A stretch of DNA of 64,000 nucleotides from Chitinophaga eiseniae (GCF_900167135.1 NZ_FUWZ01000003.1:620001-684000); one strand, 5' to 3'; positions 1 to 9,100 are shown, counted from the stretch's first letter. Numbers and translations are program-made. Notes: generated by a model not told the origin, from the letters alone.

Positions 1-238
1 TGAGGCACTGCGCACGCTGATCCGGGAAACCGGCCTGAACATGATCCAGTGGCGCAATTTCAATATTGATCCCGACTGGTACCTGGGCAAGCTGGGCATT
101 ACCGAGCCTGGCCCCTGCATGGGCATCAAACAGTTACAGGAAATGATCCATGAAGAATTTCCGGACGTGAAGTTTGGTTATTTCAATCCGCCGATAGAAC
201 GTATCAAAGGCGATTACATGGCCGATTTCGCTCACTAA
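1..238 (+). CDS. Radical SAM-type protein, C-terminal end (partial)
   Basis: The window opens inside this gene; the reading frame runs from base 2 to the TAA at 236-238 and gives 78 residues. The stretch MIQWRNFNIDPDWY followed by a Gly/Pro-rich tail resembles the C-terminus of radical SAM proteins of Bacteroidota, but the CX3CX2C cluster motif that would prove it lies upstream, outside the window. The stop codon overlaps the stop of the convergent AraC gene. The family call is recognition from memory of similar C-termini and is therefore tentative; what is certain is only that a gene ends here. Confidence 0.5.
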   Translation, partial: EALRTLIRETGLNMIQWRNFNIDPDWYLGKLGITEPGPCMGIKQLQEMIHEEFPDVKFGYFNPPIERIKGDYMADFAH

Positions 239-1164
239 AGCGCTACTTCCTCCCACTCACTGATAAAGCCGCTCCTCTGCGCGTTCTCTTGCCCGAAACG
301 GTATTGACGCGCATAGGCAGACGGCGACATGCCCGTCACTTTCCGGAATACCCGGTTGAAGGTGATAGGATTATTATACCCCGTCGCATATGCCACAGAG
401 GCGATACTTTCCGCATCGCCGTTGATGATTTTCTTACAGGCCGCGTTGATACGGATTTCGTTGAGGAATTCGAGATAGGTTTTGCGGGTGTGTTTCTTAA
501 AGTATTTACAGAAAGCGTAGGTGGTCAGATGCGCCACAGAAGCGATCCTCGCCAGCGAGATATTTTCTGCATAATGTTCCAGCGTGTACTGGTAAATATC
601 GTTCATCCGCAGCCCTTCCGATTCGCTGTAGGCGTGCCGCAGGAAGCCGGTAGACAGGGACTTCCAGTCTTTCACCTGCCGGGAAAAGTACGTCAGCAGC
701 GACATGAAGGCGAATAACCGTTCCGCTCCGGTGAGTTTGCAGAGCCGCATGATTTCAGCGGCCGTTTTTTCCTCGCAGGCAGCCGGCAGTTGCAGGCTGG
801 AGCGGGTCAGCAGCAGGAACTTGCGGACTGTTTCCAGCTCAGGCAGCGCCAGCATGCCTTTCAGCGCATTGTCATGGTCGAAGAAAATATGGATGGCGTG
901 GATGTTCTTTTCTTTCAGGTTTTCAAAGTAACGGGCGTCGCCTTTGAACATGTGCGGCTGGTTGGCGCCGATCACGTAGATATCGCCGGCTTTGAACGGC
1001 TGGGTGTAACTACCCGCGATCAGCGTGCCCTCCCCTTTGATGATAAGGGTGAGCTGCGCCTCTTTATGACGGTGCAGGTAATTATAAAAATAAGGAAGTA
1101 TGTCCTCCTGGATAACCACAGACCCTTCCTCTGCTACCGGAACAGTAAATTGAATTACTTTCAT
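235..1164 (-). CDS. AraC family transcriptional regulator with cupin sensor domain
   Basis: The 309-residue protein has an N-terminal cupin-like ligand domain (about residues 10-100, with YLHRHKEAQLTLIIKGEG) and a C-terminal AraC/XylS double helix-turn-helix (about 205-300). Both helices are visible: ISLARIASVAHLTTYAFCKYF, trimmed here as the first, and SVAYATGYNNPITFNRVF as the second, ending in the usual GMSPSAYAR. It probably activates transcription in response to a small molecule, as family members do; the ligand is unknown. The MFS gene lies 68 bp upstream on the same strand, so the pair may be one operon and the exporter is a plausible target. Its TAG stop overlaps the TAA of the convergent gene at 236-238. 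Confidence 0.9.
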   Translation of the reverse strand: MKVIQFTVPVAEEGSVVIQEDILPYFYNYLHRHKEAQLTLIIKGEGTLIAGSYTQPFKAGDIYVIGANQPHMFKGDARYFENLKEKNIHAIHIFFDHDNALKGMLALPELETVRKFLLLTRSSLQLPAACEEKTAAEIMRLCKLTGAERLFAFMSLLTYFSRQVKDWKSLSTGFLRHAYSESEGLRMNDIYQYTLEHYAENISLARIASVAHLTTYAFCKYFKKHTRKTYLEFLNEIRINAACKKIINGDAESIASVAYATGYNNPITFNRVFRKVTGMSPSAYARQYRFGQENAQRSGFISEWEEVAL

Positions 1165-1232
1165 TTACCAATTTTACTCCTTTTTGGGCAAAATTAGTTA
1201 TTCTCGGACAATATCCGTTAAGTGTTGAACAA

Positions 1233-2462
1233 TTACGCTGCTATCATTTTCTCCGCCCGGGCCCGCTTCTGTTGCAGCCAGCGGAACCCCAACGCAGACA
1301 GCACACAGCCGCCGGCGGTAATGGCCCACCAGGAGGTAAACCCGAGATGCTGCACCACAAAAGCCCCGCTGGTAGGTGATACCACGGTGGCCAGCGAATA
1401 AGAGATAGTATACAACGCGGCATATTGTCCGCGGTTATGGTCCTGGCTGCGGCTGATCCAGAAACTGTTCATAAAGGGCAGGCAGAGCATTTCCCCGAAG
1501 GTGACCACGATCATAAACACCGCCGCAATACCCCATACCGGCGGCAGCACGCAGAGCAGCACATAGGCCAGGCACACCATCATGGCGCCCCTGGACACGT
1601 ATACCAGGTTAGGCAGCTTACCATCCAGGTGATGGATCATCACCATTTCCACCATTACGATCAGCAGGCCGTTGAGCGACATATTCAACCCGATGGCCCA
1701 TTCCTGCAGGTGCACCACCTCTTTGAAATACAGGGGCACCATGCTCGAAAACTGGAAGAGGCAGATCGCGTTGATCATACCAAACAGCAGGAACCAGCGG
1801 TACAGGCTGTCTTTCCATACAGTGTCCGTCTGCCCTGTGGCGACGGCTTTTTCCGGTTTAGCCGGCGCCGGCACCGGCGGAAGGAAAATCCGCATCAGCA
1901 CCGCGGCTACGATACAGGTGCCGCCATCCACCCAGAACAACCACTGGTAACTGATGCTGGCCAGAAAGCCTCCCAGCGCCGGTCCCACCGACCAGCCGAG
2001 GTTGACCGCCAGCCTGTTGAGCGAATAAGAGCGGGTACGGTTCTGCGGCGCGCTGTAGGCCGCAATAGCAATACTGTTGGCCGGGCGGAAAGCATCTCCC
2101 ACAGAGCTTAACACAAATACGCAGCTGCATATCTGGGGAAAGGTCCGCATCTGTCCCAATAAAATAAGCAATACGCCGTTAAAGAGGAGACTCCAGAACT
2201 GGACCTGGTAAAAACCGATACGGTCAGACAGCCAACCGCCCAGTAAAGCGCCTACGATAGCGCCGGTACCGAAGCAGGCCATCACCAGCCCGGCCTGTGC
2301 GATGGAAAAATGCAGGTGTGCCGTCAGATAAACTGTCAGGAAGGGAACCACCATGGCGCCGCTGCGGTTGATCAGCAGTACCAGCGACAACCACCAGGTA
2401 GCTGGCGAAAGTCCGGTGTAGGCGTTCTGGTAAAGACGGATAGTTTGTTTGAGCAAATTCAT
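1233..2462 (-). CDS. MFS transporter
   Basis: This 409-residue, strongly hydrophobic protein has about 12 predicted membrane segments and the motif A loop GGWLSDRIGF (about residues 75-84) between segments 2 and 3, with a central cytoplasmic loop rich in Pro/Ala/Lys near residue 200. That is the pattern of drug/metabolite:H+ antiporters of the major facilitator superfamily, which act in the inner membrane. The substrate cannot be told from sequence. It is followed by an AraC-type regulator on the same strand and is divergent from tonB; the 140-bp gap holds the tonB promoter candidate. Confidence 0.88.
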   Translation of the reverse strand: MNLLKQTIRLYQNAYTGLSPATWWLSLVLLINRSGAMVVPFLTVYLTAHLHFSIAQAGLVMACFGTGAIVGALLGGWLSDRIGFYQVQFWSLLFNGVLLILLGQMRTFPQICSCVFVLSSVGDAFRPANSIAIAAYSAPQNRTRSYSLNRLAVNLGWSVGPALGGFLASISYQWLFWVDGGTCIVAAVLMRIFLPPVPAPAKPEKAVATGQTDTVWKDSLYRWFLLFGMINAICLFQFSSMVPLYFKEVVHLQEWAIGLNMSLNGLLIVMVEMVMIHHLDGKLPNLVYVSRGAMMVCLAYVLLCVLPPVWGIAAVFMIVVTFGEMLCLPFMNSFWISRSQDHNRGQYAALYTISYSLATVVSPTSGAFVVQHLGFTSWWAITAGGCVLSALGFRWLQQKRARAEKMIAA

Positions 2463-2567
2463 ACAACAGCCGCAAAATAAAATGCCACAAATAGGATTAA
2501 CAGCATAGTTTTTGCAAAGATGATAAATTCAGATCGCTGTATCTCTCTTTTTTTTCATTCAAAAGTT

Positions 2568-2575
2568 TAACTTTG
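2568..2575 (+). promoter_or_regulatory. Candidate Bacteroidota -7 promoter box for tonB
   Basis: The octamer TAACTTTG matches the Bacteroidota housekeeping -7 consensus TAnnTTTG and lies 27 bp before the tonB ATG at 2603. The -33 region is a T-run rather than a clear TTTG, so only one half of the promoter is convincing. Confidence 0.5.
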
Positions 2576-2602
2576 ACGCTTACTGGCGCTTAATCAGCTA
2601 TC

Positions 2603-3496
2603 ATGGAGGAAAACAACCGTAAAAAAAATATTCAGGCATTGGGAGTGACCATCGGCGTACATGCGCTGCTGTTAGTAGCACTGGTATTTGCCGGTTTCTC
2701 GGCGCCTCCGCCCCTGCCCGACCAGGACCTGGGGATGGAAGTGAACCTGGGCACCTCCGATGAAGGGATGGGCGATGAACAGCCGCTCAACCCGAACCCT
2801 CCCAGTGCAGCGGAATCCACGCCCGCCCCGGCGGAAAGTGAACCGGCTGCCACTGAAAAAGATAACAGCGCGCCACAGGAAGTAGCGACCCAGGATGATG
2901 AAGAAGCGCCGGAAATAAAAAAACCGGAGAAGCCGGTTGAAAAACCGAAAGAACTGCCTAAAAAGCTGGAGCCCAAGCCGGTCACCAAACCGGTAAAGAA
3001 ACCGGCCGCAGCGCCCAAACCGACACCTCCTGCCCCCAAACCTCAGCCCAAAGCGGTTTATTCCGGCGGCAGCAGCACCAATGCCAACAGCGGCAACGGC
3101 GCACAAGGCTCCAATAATTCCACCGGCGAGGGTAATACCGGCAAACCCGGCGACAGAGGCCAGCTAAACGGCGACCCTAACGCCAAAGGCTATACGGGCG
3201 GTGGCCTCGGCGGCGGACGTTCCGACTTTCGCCTCAATGGACGTAATCTTATCAGCCGGCCGAACGTTACCTACGACGGCACCGAGTCCGGCTATATAGC
3301 CGTTAATATCAAAGTAGACCAGAAAGGGAATGTGATCGCCGCTACCTTCAGCATGAAAGGCTCCACCCTTAGCAACCCGCAGCTGATAGACATTGCGCGG
3401 AAAGCGGCACTCAACGGTCAATTAAAGTACAATGCGAATCCGGAAGCACCCGAAGTGCAGTTCGGTACCATCCGTTTTTATTTTAAAGCAGAATAA
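2603..3496 (+). CDS. tonB: Energy transducer TonB family protein
   Basis: The 297-residue protein has one N-terminal membrane anchor (about residues 12-32, GVTIGVHALLLVALVFAGF), a long periplasmic spacer first rich in Pro/Glu/Lys (about 75-150, repeated KPV/EKP units) and then in Gly/Asn/Ser (155-205), and a C-terminal domain with the fold pattern of TonB (about 210-297, GYIAVNIKVDQKGNVIAAT). TonB spans the periplasm and passes proton-motive energy to outer-membrane receptors. No exbB or exbD lies next to it in this window; the partners may be elsewhere. The start is an ATG 27 bp after a TAnnTTTG box. The C-terminal match is to the general family, so a TonB paralogue with a specialised role is possible. 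Confidence 0.8.
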   Translation: MEENNRKKNIQALGVTIGVHALLLVALVFAGFSAPPPLPDQDLGMEVNLGTSDEGMGDEQPLNPNPPSAAESTPAPAESEPAATEKDNSAPQEVATQDDEEAPEIKKPEKPVEKPKELPKKLEPKPVTKPVKKPAAAPKPTPPAPKPQPKAVYSGGSSTNANSGNGAQGSNNSTGEGNTGKPGDRGQLNGDPNAKGYTGGGLGGGRSDFRLNGRNLISRPNVTYDGTESGYIAVNIKVDQKGNVIAATFSMKGSTLSNPQLIDIARKAALNGQLKYNANPEAPEVQFGTIRFYFKAE

Positions 3497-3501
3497 CGAC
3501 C

Positions 3502-3622
3502 ATTTACAGATTTTCTGATTTGTGAATTTTTTGATTGGAACGGTGAGAAGATCAAAAAAGGACTTTCCATGTAGTTAAAATCAGAAAATACAGAAATCCG
3601 TAAATCCATAAATCCATAAATC
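3502..3622. repeat. AT-rich intergenic repeat tract after tonB
   Basis: This gap holds an imperfect inverted repeat, TTTTCTGATTT at 3511-3521 against AAATCAGAAAA near 3578-3588, and a short tandem array of the unit AAATCC(G/A)T at about 3594-3621. It sits just after the tonB stop and resembles four other intergenic tracts in the window (near 8.3, 26.4, 53.9 and 55.4 kb). A transcription-end role is possible but unproven. Confidence 0.55.
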
Positions 3623-3657
3623 TTTTTGAGAAACCTGTCTTTTTTTATTAGCCAACG

Positions 3658-5106
3658 ATGAGAATGCACCGAATACTGTTCAGCACTATTTTGTTTTTAT
3701 GGCCGGCATACGCCGCCGTGGCCCAGACATTTCCCGGCTACAATACCAGCAATTATGCCGGTATCCACGGGGTACTCTCCAATCCTGCCAGTGCGGCAGG
3801 CTATCGTTATAAATGGGACGTGAACATTATCGGCGCTGATGTAAAAGGGGGCAACACCTATATGAAAGTGCCCAAGTCCATCCTGTTTAATCCTCCTCCC
3901 CGCAAGCAATGGGAGCGCAACCAGGACTATTTTCTGGATACCACCGCTAACCGACGCCAGAACGGATGGGGCATGGCTGAAATAGTGATGCCTTCTGTAT
4001 TATACGCCATCGATGAAAAACAATCCGTTTCCTTTGTATGGCGTGTGCGTGCCAGCGCCAGCGGCGGCAATCTGCCCACCCCGCTGGCCAACTTTTTCGG
4101 CAACGACTATCCCAACCTTCAATATCGCGGTAAAAACCTGAACATAGAAAAGGCAGGCGTAGGTGCGCATATCTGGAATGAACTGGGCTTCAGTTACGCC
4201 CGCACTATCCGGGAAGGTTATACCAGCCGCTGGAAGGCCGGCGTAACCGTAAAACTGCTGAGCGGTATCGCCGCCGGTTACGCACAGGTGGCCAACGCCA
4301 GTTTCGTGCTCAACGACCGGCGCAATGCAGACATCACCAGCGGCACCCTGCGGTATGCCTACAGTGAAGAACTGGACCACTGGCAGAAACCGTACACCCG
4401 CAATCTCCAGCTCTTTCATAACAACGGAGTAGGCTTCGATCTCGGCGTTATCTATGAGTACCGCCCCGACAACGGTGGCTTCGGTAAATTCGAAGGTACC
4501 GACGCCGATGAATATAAATTCCGTCTCGGCTTATCACTCAATGACATCGGCCGGATCAAATACCAGAAAGGCGCCAATAACACCGATCTCGATCTCCGTA
4601 AACAGAATATCAACCCGAATGCCATCACCTACAAGGACAACGAGAGCCTTAAACAATACTCCACGCGGCTGAACCGCTATTTTACGCCTATCCCCAGCGA
4701 TGACAGCAGCTTTGTAATGGCCTTACCCGCCTCCCTTCAACTGATGGGCGATTATAACATCGACGGCCGCTTCTTTGTAAGCGCTAACGCCATCATTGCA
4801 CTGAACGCAGGAAAAAACGGGATGGCCAGAACATATGCCATGACCCAGGTGTTAATTACACCACGGTACGAAACCGAACTGTTTGGCGCCTATATGCCGT
4901 TTGTAGTGAACCACAACGGACAGGCAGATGTGGGGGCAGGCTTCCGTATCGGTCCGCTGGTACTGGGATCTTACAGCCTTTTTACTACGCTTTTCCAACA
5001 TCGCATCAACCATACAGATGCTTTCGTAGCTTTGCGGATCAATCCGGGCATGTTGGGTAAAGGCAATAAAAACAAAGGCCAGCTGGGATGCCCGGTAAAT
5101 TATTAA
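3658..5106 (+). CDS. DUF5723 family outer-membrane barrel-like protein
   Basis: The 482-residue protein starts with a signal peptide (hydrophobic residues 6-20, likely cleavage after AVAQ). The mature part begins SNYAGIHGVLSNPASAAGYRYKWDVNIIG-like sequence (shown here only as the marker LSNPASAA), typical of DUF5723 proteins in Bacteroidota, which are predicted to form outer-membrane beta-barrels because of their alternating strands and aromatic C-termini. The function of the family is not known. It stands between tonB and folC on the same strand, 160 bp after tonB, separated by an AT-rich repeat, and 9 bp before folC, so it probably shares a transcript with folC. Confidence 0.75.
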   Translation: MRMHRILFSTILFLWPAYAAVAQTFPGYNTSNYAGIHGVLSNPASAAGYRYKWDVNIIGADVKGGNTYMKVPKSILFNPPPRKQWERNQDYFLDTTANRRQNGWGMAEIVMPSVLYAIDEKQSVSFVWRVRASASGGNLPTPLANFFGNDYPNLQYRGKNLNIEKAGVGAHIWNELGFSYARTIREGYTSRWKAGVTVKLLSGIAAGYAQVANASFVLNDRRNADITSGTLRYAYSEELDHWQKPYTRNLQLFHNNGVGFDLGVIYEYRPDNGGFGKFEGTDADEYKFRLGLSLNDIGRIKYQKGANNTDLDLRKQNINPNAITYKDNESLKQYSTRLNRYFTPIPSDDSSFVMALPASLQLMGDYNIDGRFFVSANAIIALNAGKNGMARTYAMTQVLITPRYETELFGAYMPFVVNHNGQADVGAGFRIGPLVLGSYSLFTTLFQHRINHTDAFVALRINPGMLGKGNKNKGQLGCPVNY

Positions 5107-5115
5107 TTTACCTTT

Positions 5116-6405
5116 ATGAACGCATATCAGGAAGCACTGGACTATCTCTACGGGCAACTGCCCATGTTCACCAAAGTAGGGGCCAGCGCTTATAAAACAG
5201 ACCTGCATAACACGGTCGCTTTATTACAACAGCTCAACAATCCGCAGCATACCTTTAAAACCATACACGTTGCCGGGACTAACGGTAAAGGCTCTACCAG
5301 CCATATGCTGGCAGCCATCCTGCAGCAGGCAGGTTATAAGACCGGCCTGTACACTTCCCCGCACCTGCTGGACTTCCGGGAGCGTATCCGTATCAACGGG
5401 CAGGTGGCGCCGGAGGACTTTGTGGTGAACTTCACTAACAATATGCGGCCGTTCATTGAAAGCATTGCGCCTTCTTTTTTCGAGCTGACCGTAGCCATGG
5501 CCTTCCAGTATTTTTCACAGGAGAACGTGGACATCGCGATTATAGAAGTAGGGCTGGGCGGCCGGCTGGACAGCACCAACGTGATTACGCCGGAACTGTC
5601 TGTCATCACCAATATCAGCTTTGACCATAAAAATATCCTGGGGGATACGCTTCCCCGGATCGCTTCCGAAAAAGCCGGCATTATCAAAGCCGGTGTGCCG
5701 GTAATAGTCAGTGAAACCCAATCTGAAATACAGTGGGTCTTCCGTGACAAAGCAGCCGAAACCGGCTCACCTATCCACTTTGCAGACCAGGAATGGATGG
5801 TGGACGGGAGTCTTATTAAAGACAACTATCTTGAGCTAACGTTACTGGATACACGAAAAGGAGTAATGCATCATTTCCGGCTGGACCTCAGCGGGCAGTA
5901 CCAGGAAAAAAATGTGATGGGCGTGTTGTCGGCCGTCAGGCTGTTGCAGCAACAGGGCTGGCATATTACGTGGGACCATGTACAGGCAGCGTTGTCACAT
6001 GTACGTAAGCTCACCGGGCTGCGGGGACGCTGGGAAGTAGTCAGCGAGCATCCCCTTACGGTCATGGACGTAGGGCATAATGAAGCCGGCATCCGGGAGG
6101 TGGTACAGCAGCTGGAGCATGTCAACTACCAGCAGCTGCATATTGTCACCGGTTTTGTAAAAGATAAAGAGGTAGATAATGTGTTACCGTTGTTCCCGAC
6201 CACGGCGACTTATTACTTCTGCCGGGCCCAGATACCGCGGGCGCTGGACGAAGTAGCGCTGGCGGAGATGGCGGCGCGGCACGGACTGCAGGGCCGGCCC
6301 TACGAGTCCGTACAGGCGGCGTTGCAGGCCGCGCGGCAACATGCCAAAGCGGAGGATATGATCCTGGTATGCGGCAGTTTCTTTATTGTGGCAGAAGCGA
6401 TGTAA
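5116..6405 (+). CDS. folC: Bifunctional dihydrofolate synthase/folylpolyglutamate synthase
   Basis: FolC adds glutamate to dihydropteroate and then extends the gamma-glutamyl tail of folates in the cytoplasm. The Mur-ligase-type P-loop HVAGTNGKGSTS lies at residues 51-62, followed by TSPHLLDFRERIRING (about 80-96) and the metal-binding stretch EVGLGGRLDSTN (about 150). The C-terminal ligase domain has VMDVGHNEAG (about 317), the family signature DxxHN. At 429 residues it has the usual length. It begins 9 bp after the DUF5723 gene and its TAA abuts the stop of the convergent NUDIX gene with no spacer. Confidence 0.95.
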   Translation: MNAYQEALDYLYGQLPMFTKVGASAYKTDLHNTVALLQQLNNPQHTFKTIHVAGTNGKGSTSHMLAAILQQAGYKTGLYTSPHLLDFRERIRINGQVAPEDFVVNFTNNMRPFIESIAPSFFELTVAMAFQYFSQENVDIAIIEVGLGGRLDSTNVITPELSVITNISFDHKNILGDTLPRIASEKAGIIKAGVPVIVSETQSEIQWVFRDKAAETGSPIHFADQEWMVDGSLIKDNYLELTLLDTRKGVMHHFRLDLSGQYQEKNVMGVLSAVRLLQQQGWHITWDHVQAALSHVRKLTGLRGRWEVVSEHPLTVMDVGHNEAGIREVVQQLEHVNYQQLHIVTGFVKDKEVDNVLPLFPTTATYYFCRAQIPRALDEVALAEMAARHGLQGRPYESVQAALQAARQHAKAEDMILVCGSFFIVAEAM

Positions 6406-6963
6406 TCATTTCATTTCCATACGTCCCATGTGCATCAGCGCGTAACAGAGGCCGGTCACATGCAGGCTGTGGACAATTTTATTGTCCAGTATCAGTTGTT
6501 GCACTTCGGGAACAGACATCAGCACCACTTCAATTTCTTCGTTGTGGTCCAGTTGTTGCGCTTTCACTTTACGGCCGCCGGTAGCGAGGAACATATGTGT
6601 GTAATTGTTACTGGAGGCCGTATTGGCAGCCACCTTTCCCAGTGATATCAATTCTTTGAATTCATAACCGGTTTCCTCCAGCAGTTCACGTTCCATGGCA
6701 AATTCGGGAGAGGGGTCCGTGGCGTCCATGGTGCCACCAGGAATTTCCAGCAGCGTCTGACCGATCCCCTGCCGGTATTGGCGGATCATGATCACCTGAC
6801 CGTCTTCCGTGAGGGCCACGGCATTTACCCAATCGTTGTATTCCAGTACGTAGTAAGGTTCTACAATGGTCCCCTGCGGGGTGATACATTTGTCTTTACG
6901 CGCGGTTAACCAATCGTCTTTGAAAAGATATTCAGACGACAGCAGTTTCCAATCCATATTCAT
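6406..6963 (-). CDS. NUDIX hydrolase (ADP-ribose pyrophosphatase-like)
   Basis: The 185-residue protein carries a Nudix box near residues 76-100, IPGGTMD followed by RELLEETGYEF; REL-EE-G at 92-99 supplies the metal-binding Glu residues. The box deviates from the canonical GX5E spacing because Asp/Thr replace the first Glu position, which is common in Bacteroidota ADP-sugar hydrolases with a DxTDPS insertion. Such enzymes cleave nucleoside diphosphates linked to another moiety, here most likely ADP-ribose or a sugar nucleotide. ATGs at 6963 and 6957 are both possible starts. It is the last gene of a run with the DinB-like gene (9-bp gap). Confidence 0.88.
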   Translation of the reverse strand: MNMDWKLLSSEYLFKDDWLTARKDKCITPQGTIVEPYYVLEYNDWVNAVALTEDGQVIMIRQYRQGIGQTLLEIPGGTMDATDPSPEFAMERELLEETGYEFKELISLGKVAANTASSNNYTHMFLATGGRKVKAQQLDHNEEIEVVLMSVPEVQQLILDNKIVHSLHVTGLCYALMHMGRMEMK

Positions 6964-6972
6964 AATAATACT

Positions 6973-7500
6973 TTACCAGTTCATGCGTTCCTTCAGTCCC
7001 TGTATATGGCCCAGGTGATGCTTTCCGTGCCATGCATAGTTGGCGGCAACGGTTTTCATATTAAAGCGCCGGCCATGTTCCGGGTGAATGAAAGAACGCT
7101 CCCATTGTTCGGGTGTCAGGCGTTCCATCAGGTTGGCCCAACGGGTGTGCAGAGCGTGCAGCAGCGTGATGGACACATTGATGGGTGTGTTTTTCACGTC
7201 TTCCAGTTCAGCCCATGCCGCTTCATCGTATGGTTTAATAATAGGTTTCTCTTCTGTCAGCGCCATTTTCATGCGGGCAATAGCGTTGATATGGCTGTCT
7301 GCCAGATGATGTACCACCTGTGAGATATTCCAGCCACCGGGCCTGTAGGGCTTCTGCAGCTGGAAAGCGTCCAGGTTTTGCACGGCCATTTCCACGAGGG
7401 TGGGCAGGTCGCGGATATCGTTGATATATTCCCGCAGCATGGCGGGACTATAATCCGGCAGTGGTTCAAAACGACCAATAGGATATTGTAATGCTTCCAT
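6973..7500 (-). CDS. DinB/YfiT-like putative metal-dependent hydrolase or thiol transferase
   Basis: The 175-residue helical protein has the three-histidine metal site of the DinB superfamily: HHLADSH at residues 64-70 and AWHGKHHLGHI near 155-165. The N-terminal PIGRFEPLPDYS is typical of the YfiT subgroup, which in Bacillus is linked to bacillithiol transfer. Whether bacillithiol is the cofactor in this organism cannot be read from the window. It lies 11 bp downstream of the ABC ATPase gene and 9 bp upstream of the NUDIX gene on the same strand, suggesting one transcription unit. Confidence 0.82.
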   Translation of the reverse strand: MEALQYPIGRFEPLPDYSPAMLREYINDIRDLPTLVEMAVQNLDAFQLQKPYRPGGWNISQVVHHLADSHINAIARMKMALTEEKPIIKPYDEAAWAELEDVKNTPINVSITLLHALHTRWANLMERLTPEQWERSFIHPEHGRRFNMKTVAANYAWHGKHHLGHIQGLKERMNW

Positions 7501-7511
7501 AAGCGGGTTTA

Positions 7512-8276
7512 TTAAGACTCGCGAAGATCTTTCCCGGTGAGATGGATAAATACATCTTCCAGGTTGGCTTTCTTCACTTCTTTACTGCGCTCGAACCCTT
7601 TGGACACGAGGTTATCGATGAGGGCGTCGGGCGAGTCAATAGCGATCACCTGTCCGCTGTCCACGATGGCGCAGCGGTCGCACAGGAATTCAGCTTCATC
7701 CATATAGTGGGTGGTGATCACTACGGTGGTGCCCTGTGCCCTTACCTGCAGGATCAGGTCCCACAGATTGCGTCTTGCCTGCGGATCGAGGCCGGTAGTG
7801 GGCTCGTCGAGGAAGATAATGCGGGGCTTGTTGATCAGGGTGGTAGCGATAGAGAAACGTTGTTTCTGGCCACCGGAGAGTTCTTTGTACTTAGCTTTTG
7901 CCTTGTCTTCCAGGTTGAAGAGGCGCAGCAGCTCTATAGGCTGCACCGGCTGGTTGTACAGCCCGCCAAACATCTCGATGAGTTCCACGAGGTTCAGCCC
8001 GGGGTAATAACCGGAGCTTTGCAGCTGTACGCCGATGATTTTTTTAATATCGTTGGGAGCCGTGTCCAGGTCGAATCCGCCGACGGTCACCTGCCCTTCC
8101 GTTTTTTCGCGTAATGTTTCAATGATCTCAAGGGTGGTGGACTTGCCGGCGCCGTTAGGGCCCAACAGGCCGAATATCTCATGTTCGTACACGTCAAAGC
8201 TGATACCCTTTACTGCGGCGAATTCCCCGTATTTTTTCACCAGGTTCCTCACCTCAATGATCTTGTTCTTTTCCAT
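7512..8276 (-). CDS. ABC transporter ATP-binding protein
   Basis: The 254-residue ATPase has Walker A GPNGAGKST (about residues 39-47), the signature LSGGQKQR (about 139), and Walker B IIFLDEPTTGLD (about 158-169) followed by the H-loop TTHYMDEAE. This is the CcmA/DrrA-like type that powers export or lipid/antibiotic efflux with a separate permease. No permease gene is adjacent: the downstream genes are a DinB-like protein and a NUDIX hydrolase and the upstream gene encodes a CAP lipoprotein. Its membrane partner must be elsewhere, or the ATPase works with a distant permease. Confidence 0.92.
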   Translation of the reverse strand: MEKNKIIEVRNLVKKYGEFAAVKGISFDVYEHEIFGLLGPNGAGKSTTLEIIETLREKTEGQVTVGGFDLDTAPNDIKKIIGVQLQSSGYYPGLNLVELIEMFGGLYNQPVQPIELLRLFNLEDKAKAKYKELSGGQKQRFSIATTLINKPRIIFLDEPTTGLDPQARRNLWDLILQVRAQGTTVVITTHYMDEAEFLCDRCAIVDSGQVIAIDSPDALIDNLVSKGFERSKEVKKANLEDVFIHLTGKDLRES

Positions 8277-8286
8277 GCCACCAAAT

Positions 8287-8472
8287 TATAAAAGATTTAC
8301 GGATTTTGGGATTTACGGATTTTCGAATTTTGGGGACCCGGAATTTCAACAAGGCAGATAGCAATTTTATTAAAATATTTAAATATTTGATTATTAAAAT
8401 AAAAATTGGCTTCTGCGCTTCAAATCCCGAAATAAAAAAATTCTAAAATCCGTACATCCCAATATCCGGTAA
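8287..8472. repeat. AT-rich intergenic inverted repeat tract
   Basis: Between the ABC ATPase start and the CAP gene stop, the left part repeats GATTTACGGATTTT-like units and the right part carries their complement (AAATCCCGAAAT, AAAATCCGTACATCC). The tract can fold into a long imperfect hairpin around an AT-rich centre. It lies at the 3-prime end of the CAP gene, like the other tracts of this type. Confidence 0.5.
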
Positions 8473-8477
8473 TTCGG

Positions 8478-8966
8478 CTAGTGTTTAATAAACACCTGCG
8501 TAAAGAAGGTAATTCTTCCTTTACCGGCAGTGCCTATGCCGATCATGTTATAGTCACCCAGCATATTACGCCGGTGGCCGGGACTTTTGATCCAGCCATC
8601 CACAACCGCCTGGGCGTCGAGGGTGCCATAAGCCACGTTTTCTGCTGCGGCGCCTACCCTGCCTATCTTTTTGGTGATGTAGGCCACGCGGTCCTCGAAA
8701 CCTTCGTGCCCGAAGCCGGTGCTGCCGTTAGCCATATCGCGGCTATGGCGGCGTGCCTGCTGGCTGATGGTTTCATCCAGCTGCAACGGCTTCAGTCCTT
8801 TGGACTGCCGGAATTTGTTGGTGTAATAGAGGATTTGTTCATCGAGGCTTCCTCTTGTTGCGGTGCTGTCTGCACGGCTGGTGGCACGTGAACACGCGCT
8901 TACCTGGAATGCGGCAAACATGGCGAGCAGTAATACAAGGACACTGCGGCTTTTCAAAATGGACAT
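8478..8966 (-). CDS. CAP (SCP/PR1-like) domain lipoprotein
   Basis: The 162-residue protein has a lipoprotein signal peptide with lipobox QVSAC, so it is probably anchored in a membrane facing the periplasm or outside. The rest is a CAP domain: HSRDMANGSTGFGHEGF and GHRRNMLGDYNMIGIG contain the conserved His/Glu cluster of the family (about residues 75-145). Bacterial CAP proteins are widespread, and their biochemical role is mostly unknown. The gene is alone on its strand, between an AT-rich repeat downstream and the fbp terminator upstream. Confidence 0.87.
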   Translation of the reverse strand: MSILKSRSVLVLLLAMFAAFQVSACSRATSRADSTATRGSLDEQILYYTNKFRQSKGLKPLQLDETISQQARRHSRDMANGSTGFGHEGFEDRVAYITKKIGRVGAAAENVAYGTLDAQAVVDGWIKSPGHRRNMLGDYNMIGIGTAGKGRITFFTQVFIKH

Positions 8967-9065
8967 AAAAATTGATGGTTAATAATGATAACTAACAGCG
9001 TGTAAGCAAGCGCTGTACCAAATTATCCAGCGTGGATAAATTGTTGGGAGCGCTTTCAAAAAACG

Positions 9066-9100
9066 AAGGCCCGGACGTTGCTATTGTACGCCCAGGCCTT
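9066..9100 (-). terminator. Intrinsic terminator after fbp
   Basis: An imperfect hairpin, AAGGCCCGGACGT pairing with ACGCCCAGGCCTT, is followed on the minus strand by a T-rich run (CGTTTTTT). It lies 33 bp beyond the fbp stop and before the CAP gene. Confidence 0.7.
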
